Assembly (NCBI GenBank): GCA_013140785.1
Contig: JABFRZ010000438.1
Coordinates: 1-9,052, forward strand
Origin: Planctomycetota bacterium
GTDB lineage: Bacteria > Planctomycetota > UBA1135 > GCA-002686595
Direction: 5' to 3'
DNA: 9,052 nt
Both the position numbers and the translations under genes were made by a program. The notes beneath the pieces were generated by a model that was not told where the DNA came from, did not search any database, and saw only the letters and a list, made by a program, of their open reading frames with translations. This document shows positions 6,783 to 9,052 of the stretch, piece after piece (position 1 is the first letter of the stretch; the number at the start of each line of letters is the position of its first letter).

Positions 6783-7445
6783 ATGGTCTTTGCCACGTTC
6801 GTCTCCGTCCTTCTCTTCTTGTCTCTACCCAAACAGGCTGGAGGCCCTGAAGATCCCGCTCTCGATGCGAAGGTTGGCTTTCAGGCCATAGATCAACTCG
6901 AACAAGCCGTCTACTCGAAGAAGGGTATCGAGTACTACTTGGTGCATGGCGAATGGTCGATAACGACAACAGGTGCCGTCCAACGTCTGGTTCCTTCGGG
7001 AGCGGATGTGCATGTTCTCGAGTTGGGGATGCGCCTACAAGGGGGCGGCCATGAGGCACGACTCGTAGACGTTCCGCAGGCGGGAGAGGTATACATCTTC
7101 TCGTCGGCCTGGATCATCATCGACTTCGCTGGTCGCGATAGGGTTCAGCTTGAAGCGTCACCGCGTCATTCTCCACCCACGACTTGCGACGCTGTCTATG
7201 CAGGGGTTCAGGTGTCGTTTTCTGGAGGCTGCTGGGGAAAGATAGTGGCCAATCCAGAAACGGGCCTTTGGGTGAAGCCCTGCGACAAGAACAACAGCAA
7301 GCAATGCAAGGCGACGGTCACGTTCGACAATGGCGCCCCCACCAAGAATCCAGAGTTCGATTGTAGTGAAACGGGGGGAGGCATGACAGGTAACGCCAAC
7401 ACGGGCAGTGCGATCGTTACCGGCGCGATGGATGGAACCTGTTGA
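6783..7445 (+). CDS. Putative secreted six-cysteine protein, unrecognised
   Basis: I do not recognise this 220-residue protein. The ATG at 6783 has AGGAG 5 bases upstream; the frame stays open further up (ATG-like starts from 6609), but that would bury the signal sequence. Residues 1-18 (MVFATFVSVLLFLSLPKQ) form a hydrophobic signal-peptide-like segment, unusual in having no basic residue before the core, so export is likely but not certain. The next 110 residues mix helix and strand ('FQAIDQLEQAVYSKKGIEYY', 'EVYIFSSAWIIIDFAG'). The C-terminal third is Gly/Thr/Asn-rich with all six cysteines (135, 150, 167, 175, 194, 220), an even number that fits three disulfides outside the cytoplasm; the last residue is Cys. 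GC is visibly lower than around it (30 of 60 bases in 6901-6960). It lies between duplicated flanks with a MORN-repeat gene behind it, so it was probably acquired. Confidence 0.75.
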   Translation: MVFATFVSVLLFLSLPKQAGGPEDPALDAKVGFQAIDQLEQAVYSKKGIEYYLVHGEWSITTTGAVQRLVPSGADVHVLELGMRLQGGGHEARLVDVPQAGEVYIFSSAWIIIDFAGRDRVQLEASPRHSPPTTCDAVYAGVQVSFSGGCWGKIVANPETGLWVKPCDKNNSKQCKATVTFDNGAPTKNPEFDCSETGGGMTGNANTGSAIVTGAMDGTC

Positions 7446-7453
7446 GGCGCATC

Positions 7454-7483
7454 GTACCTAGGGAGCCGTGGCTCCCTAGGTAC
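7454..7483. terminator. 30-bp near-perfect hairpin after the secreted-protein gene
   Basis: GTACCTAGGGAGCC (7454-7467) and GGCTCCCTAGGTAC (7470-7483) are perfect 14-bp arms separated only by GT. The structure starts 8 bases after the TGA of the upstream gene, the usual place for a terminator, and would form a very stable hairpin on either strand. No T-run follows (ACTAGCACTAG comes next), so it is not a classical rho-independent terminator. It may be a U-less terminator, an mRNA 3'-end stabiliser, or an element used in recombination. Confidence 0.6.
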
Positions 7484-7526
7484 ACTAGCACTAGAGCCGT
7501 TCTCCAAGAGTGCGATTGGACACCAC

Positions 7527-8312
7527 TTGAGCCGCAGAAATAGGGTGATTGGTCCGGTAATGGCCATCTCGATCGGAGCGGTCTTTTTGCTGATCCTTCT
7601 CAAGATGCCTTCGAATCCGAGGGTGCGGGATCCTCTCTCGGCCCATACGAGCGCCGAGTCTTTCCAAGGCCAGGTCCAGACGGCAGGTGAAGGCTCGCTC
7701 CACAGCACGAATCTCCCGTGGTCCAGCCGCTGCGTCTCGCCAGAAGCCAAGCTCGCGGAGGCCGACCTTCCTTTCAGGGACTTGAATGCCTCTTTCAACG
7801 CGTCGGCGACATCGAATGTCAGAGTTGCTGAATCCGGCGATCCGTTCGTCGTGGAATGGTTTGGCCAAGGAGAAACGCGCTGCCGCATGGAGGGAAGCTA
7901 CAGGAACGGGAGGAAACACGGCCTGTGGAGAACCTTCAACGTCGCGGGCGAGCTATGGCAAGAGTTCTTCATGCGGGATGGTGTTCTGGAGGGTTGCATG
8001 ACCACATGGGGGCCAGACTCTGATTCCAAGGCGATCAGGAATGTCTGCTACTACGCTCAAGGCAAGCTCAACGGCACGTCAGAGACATGGCATGTCAGCG
8101 GACAAAAGGCCTCCACGCAGGTCTTCCTAGAAGGGAAGTTGCATGGAGAGTCCTGGGCTTGGTCCTCCCACGGACACCTGCAATCGAGGACTCATTACCG
8201 GCGAGGTGTCCTATCGGGTGAGTGTTTTTTCTATCACGAGTCCGGCCATCTGGATCACTCGCGCTCCGGCGTGTACGAAGCCGGCTCGAGGAAAAGAGAC
8301 TTGGGCTTCTAG
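7527..8312 (+). CDS. Membrane-anchored MORN-repeat (YwqK-like) protein
   Basis: The open frame gives up to 261 residues. A basic start (SRRNR) precedes a hydrophobic segment (about 7-25, 'VIGPVMAISIGAVFLLILL'), which is a signal anchor. A disordered Ser/Pro-rich stretch follows, then about five MORN-type units of 20-24 residues: 'EGSYRNGRKHGLWRTF' (122-137), 'FFMRDGVLEGCMTTW' (147-161), 'CYYAQGKLNGTSETW' (174-188), 'VFLEGKLHGESWAW' (199-212), 'HYRRGVLSGECFFYHESG' (223-240). MORN_2/YwqK repeats form an elongated beta sheet; YwqK proteins are listed as antitoxin-like, but their role is poorly known. The start is uncertain: TTG 7527 keeps the basic residues, but its only ribosome-site candidate AAGAG (7506-7510) is 16 bases away; GTG 7545 and ATG 7560 also fit. 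Lower GC (33 of 60 in 8041-8100) and position after the hairpin place it on the inserted island. Confidence 0.75.
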   Translation: MSRRNRVIGPVMAISIGAVFLLILLKMPSNPRVRDPLSAHTSAESFQGQVQTAGEGSLHSTNLPWSSRCVSPEAKLAEADLPFRDLNASFNASATSNVRVAESGDPFVVEWFGQGETRCRMEGSYRNGRKHGLWRTFNVAGELWQEFFMRDGVLEGCMTTWGPDSDSKAIRNVCYYAQGKLNGTSETWHVSGQKASTQVFLEGKLHGESWAWSSHGHLQSRTHYRRGVLSGECFFYHESGHLDHSRSGVYEAGSRKRDLGF

Positions 8313-8335
8313 TCTAGCAACCATTCCGCGGAGAC

Positions 8336-8654
8336 GGCTGCAGCTTTCCGCGAGGGCGTACTTGGTGATCACGACGATCTCGGCGCCAAGCACGGCCGCG
8401 GCACGGGCGTTCGCGCCCACGAGTGCATCGACCTCGGCCCTCGATCCGGGCCGCGCTCCGGCGGGCCGCGGCGCGCCGTACACGGCCGGAATCTAGCGCC
8501 CGTGGGTCGGATGGAACGGGCGCGGCGTCAGCGACCAATCCACCGCGGCGCCGAGGTTCCACCACCAGAAGAGCAGTGGCGCGAGCTCGGGCGTGCGCGC
8601 GCCGATCTGGCGCGGCGTCAGGCCATCGACGTCGAGCACGAGCACGGGCTTCAT
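8336..8654 (-). pseudogene. Shrunken, inactive copy of the phosphodiesterase gene
   Basis: Reading the minus strand from ATG 8654 gives a compressed copy of the protein at 5026-6450. It starts MKPVLVLDVDGLTPRQIG, jumps to LFWWWNLGAAVDW, runs through SLTPRPFHPTHGR to a TAG (8493-8495, codon 54), then continues in the same frame as IPAVYGAPRP, EVDALVG and AEIVVITKYAL. Two deletions relative to the intact gene remove 234 bp (junction 8574/8575, equivalent to 6137-6370) and a net 222 bp (8436-8471 against 5776-6033). Both are multiples of three. The first deletion removes the nucleophile threonine, so no enzyme activity is possible. The similarity fades below about 8340, next to the MORN gene. 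Only a 53-residue product could be made. Confidence 0.85.
8472..8574. repeat. Direct repeat block 1, right copy (inside the phosphodiesterase remnant)
   Basis: This block matches 6034-6136 without gaps. It contains the amber stop on the minus strand (8493-8495) and ends in a 61-base stretch (8514-8574) identical to the intact gene. It stops exactly at the 234-bp deletion junction. Confidence 0.9.
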
Positions 8655-8707
8655 TCGGGGCGGATGCTAGCATCCGAGAGATGAAGGCTCGCCGCGCCAC
8701 GCGCACC
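8575..8707. repeat. Direct repeat block 2, right copy (phosphodiesterase start, shared promoter, Rieske start)
   Basis: This block matches 6371-6505, gapless over 8575-8675 and then with small gaps. It carries the start of the phosphodiesterase remnant (ATG 8654), the palindrome at 8662-8675 and the start of the intact Rieske gene (ATG 8681). It marks the right side of the duplicated region around the island. Confidence 0.85.
8662..8675. promoter_or_regulatory. Perfect 14-bp palindrome, probable bidirectional -10 promoter element (right copy)
   Basis: GGATGCTAGCATCC again, lying between the divergent starts of the phosphodiesterase remnant (8654) and the Rieske gene (8681). The plus-strand hexamer TAGCAT (8668-8673) predicts a transcription start at about 8680-8681, on the A of the Rieske ATG, so that mRNA would be leaderless. 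The palindrome is unchanged between the two copies, while the bases beside it differ (TCGAGCC against TCGGGGC). Confidence 0.55.
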
Positions 8708-9043
8708 GTGCGGATCCCCGGCGTCGCGCGCCTGCCCGAGGGCGAGGCGCGCAAGATCCTCGTGCCGGCCGAGCGCGCGGACGCACCGCCGCTCGAGCTC
8801 CTGCTCGCGCGCGTGGGTGGGAAGCTGTGCGCGCTCGACTCGCTCTGTCCGCACGAGGGTGGTCGTCTGGCCGAGGGGCCGCTGTGGGACGGGCGCTACG
8901 TCGCGTGTCCGCTGCACCTCTACCGCTTCGACCCGCGTACGGGCGCTGCGGTGGAGGTCGAGTGCGAGCGCGCCACGACGTACGCGCTGCGCGAGCGGGA
9001 CGGCGTGGCGGAGGTCGAGCTGCCGCGCGACGAGCAGGAATAG
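8681..9043 (+). CDS. Small Rieske [2Fe-2S] protein (dioxygenase ferredoxin / NirD-like)
   Basis: The product has 120 residues and a complete Rieske motif C56-P-H58 ... C76-P-L-H79 (CxH-x17-CxxH), whose two cysteines and two histidines bind a [2Fe-2S] cluster. 'LCALDSLCPHEGG' and 'YVACPLHLYRFDPRTGAA' are typical of the single-domain Rieske family: ferredoxins of aromatic-ring dioxygenases and small subunits of NADH-nitrite reductase. These proteins pass electrons to a partner oxygenase or reductase; none is visible here. No signal peptide or membrane anchor is present, so it acts in the cytoplasm. I chose ATG 8681 because the protein then has the family's usual length and the -10-like palindrome sits just upstream; a good ribosome-binding site is lacking (only GAGAG directly before the ATG), consistent with leaderless translation. 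It is divergent from the phosphodiesterase remnant. GC is high (43 of 60 bases in 8821-8880). Confidence 0.9.
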   Translation: MKARRATRTVRIPGVARLPEGEARKILVPAERADAPPLELLLARVGGKLCALDSLCPHEGGRLAEGPLWDGRYVACPLHLYRFDPRTGAAVEVECERATTYALRERDGVAEVELPRDEQE

Positions 9044-9052
9044 CCGCGGGGT

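Noticed and set aside
4549..6891. A 780-codon plus-strand open frame
   Set aside because: It runs through the end of the 436-residue protein and antisense to the phosphodiesterase. Its translation is Arg/Ala-rich and repetitive, as expected for a shadow frame in GC-rich DNA, while the minus-strand protein has clear family motifs.
6478..6891. A second Rieske gene starting at ATG 6478
   Set aside because: Only the first nine or so codons resemble the Rieske start. No CxH or CxxH motif follows, and the frame runs out of phase into the secreted-protein gene. It is a stub.
7446..7526. Integron cassette (attC) between the two island genes
   Set aside because: The hairpin is a plain perfect palindrome without the paired core sites and extrahelical bases of attC, and no integrase gene is visible.
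1..9052. CRISPR arrays, tRNA or rRNA genes, insertion sequences with transposase
   Set aside because: I saw no regularly spaced repeats, no tRNA cloverleaf or rRNA-like stretch, and no transposase or recombinase motif on either strand.

Overview
The window comes from a GC-rich bacterium, very probably a member of the Planctomycetota or a phylum with similar regulators (Acidobacteriota, Myxococcota). The evidence is a sigma factor of the TIGR02999/ECF43-like type whose gene overlaps that of a large Ser/Thr kinase. The kinase carries a transmembrane segment and a C-terminal formylglycine-generating-enzyme-like (FGE/SUMF1) domain. The phylum is an inference; there is no rRNA or tRNA here to settle it.

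Layout. (1) 1-352: the 3' end of a TPR-repeat protein, with a possible terminator hairpin over its stop codon. (2) 510-5006, plus strand: a four-gene, translationally coupled operon of ECF sigma factor, membrane Ser/Thr kinase with FGE-like domain, and two soluble proteins I do not recognise (138 and 436 residues). Every junction overlaps by 1-4 bases (ATGA, TAGTG, TTGA). (3) 5026-6450, minus strand: an intact phosphodiesterase/nucleotide pyrophosphatase of the alkaline phosphatase superfamily, convergent with the operon. (4) 6451-8335, plus strand: an island of visibly lower GC with two unfamiliar genes, a secreted six-cysteine protein and a membrane-anchored MORN/YwqK-like repeat protein, separated by a 30-bp near-perfect hairpin. 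(5) 8336-8654, minus strand: a shrunken second copy of the phosphodiesterase gene, with two large deletions that both keep the frame and one amber stop. (6) 8681-9043, plus strand: an intact small Rieske [2Fe-2S] protein.

How it fits together. The kinase would sense something outside the membrane or bind a ligand through its FGE-like domain. It could then activate the sigma factor by threonine phosphorylation, as shown for EcfP/PknT of Vibrio parahaemolyticus; the two unknown proteins are co-translated with this pair. On the right, the phosphodiesterase and the Rieske gene look like an ancestral divergent pair sharing a palindromic promoter, GGATGCTAGCATCC. That junction exists twice, at 6458 and 8662, with the low-GC island between the copies. 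On the left the phosphodiesterase is whole and only a stub of the Rieske start remains; on the right the Rieske gene is whole and the phosphodiesterase is a remnant. This is what integration of foreign DNA with duplication of the target, followed by decay, would leave.
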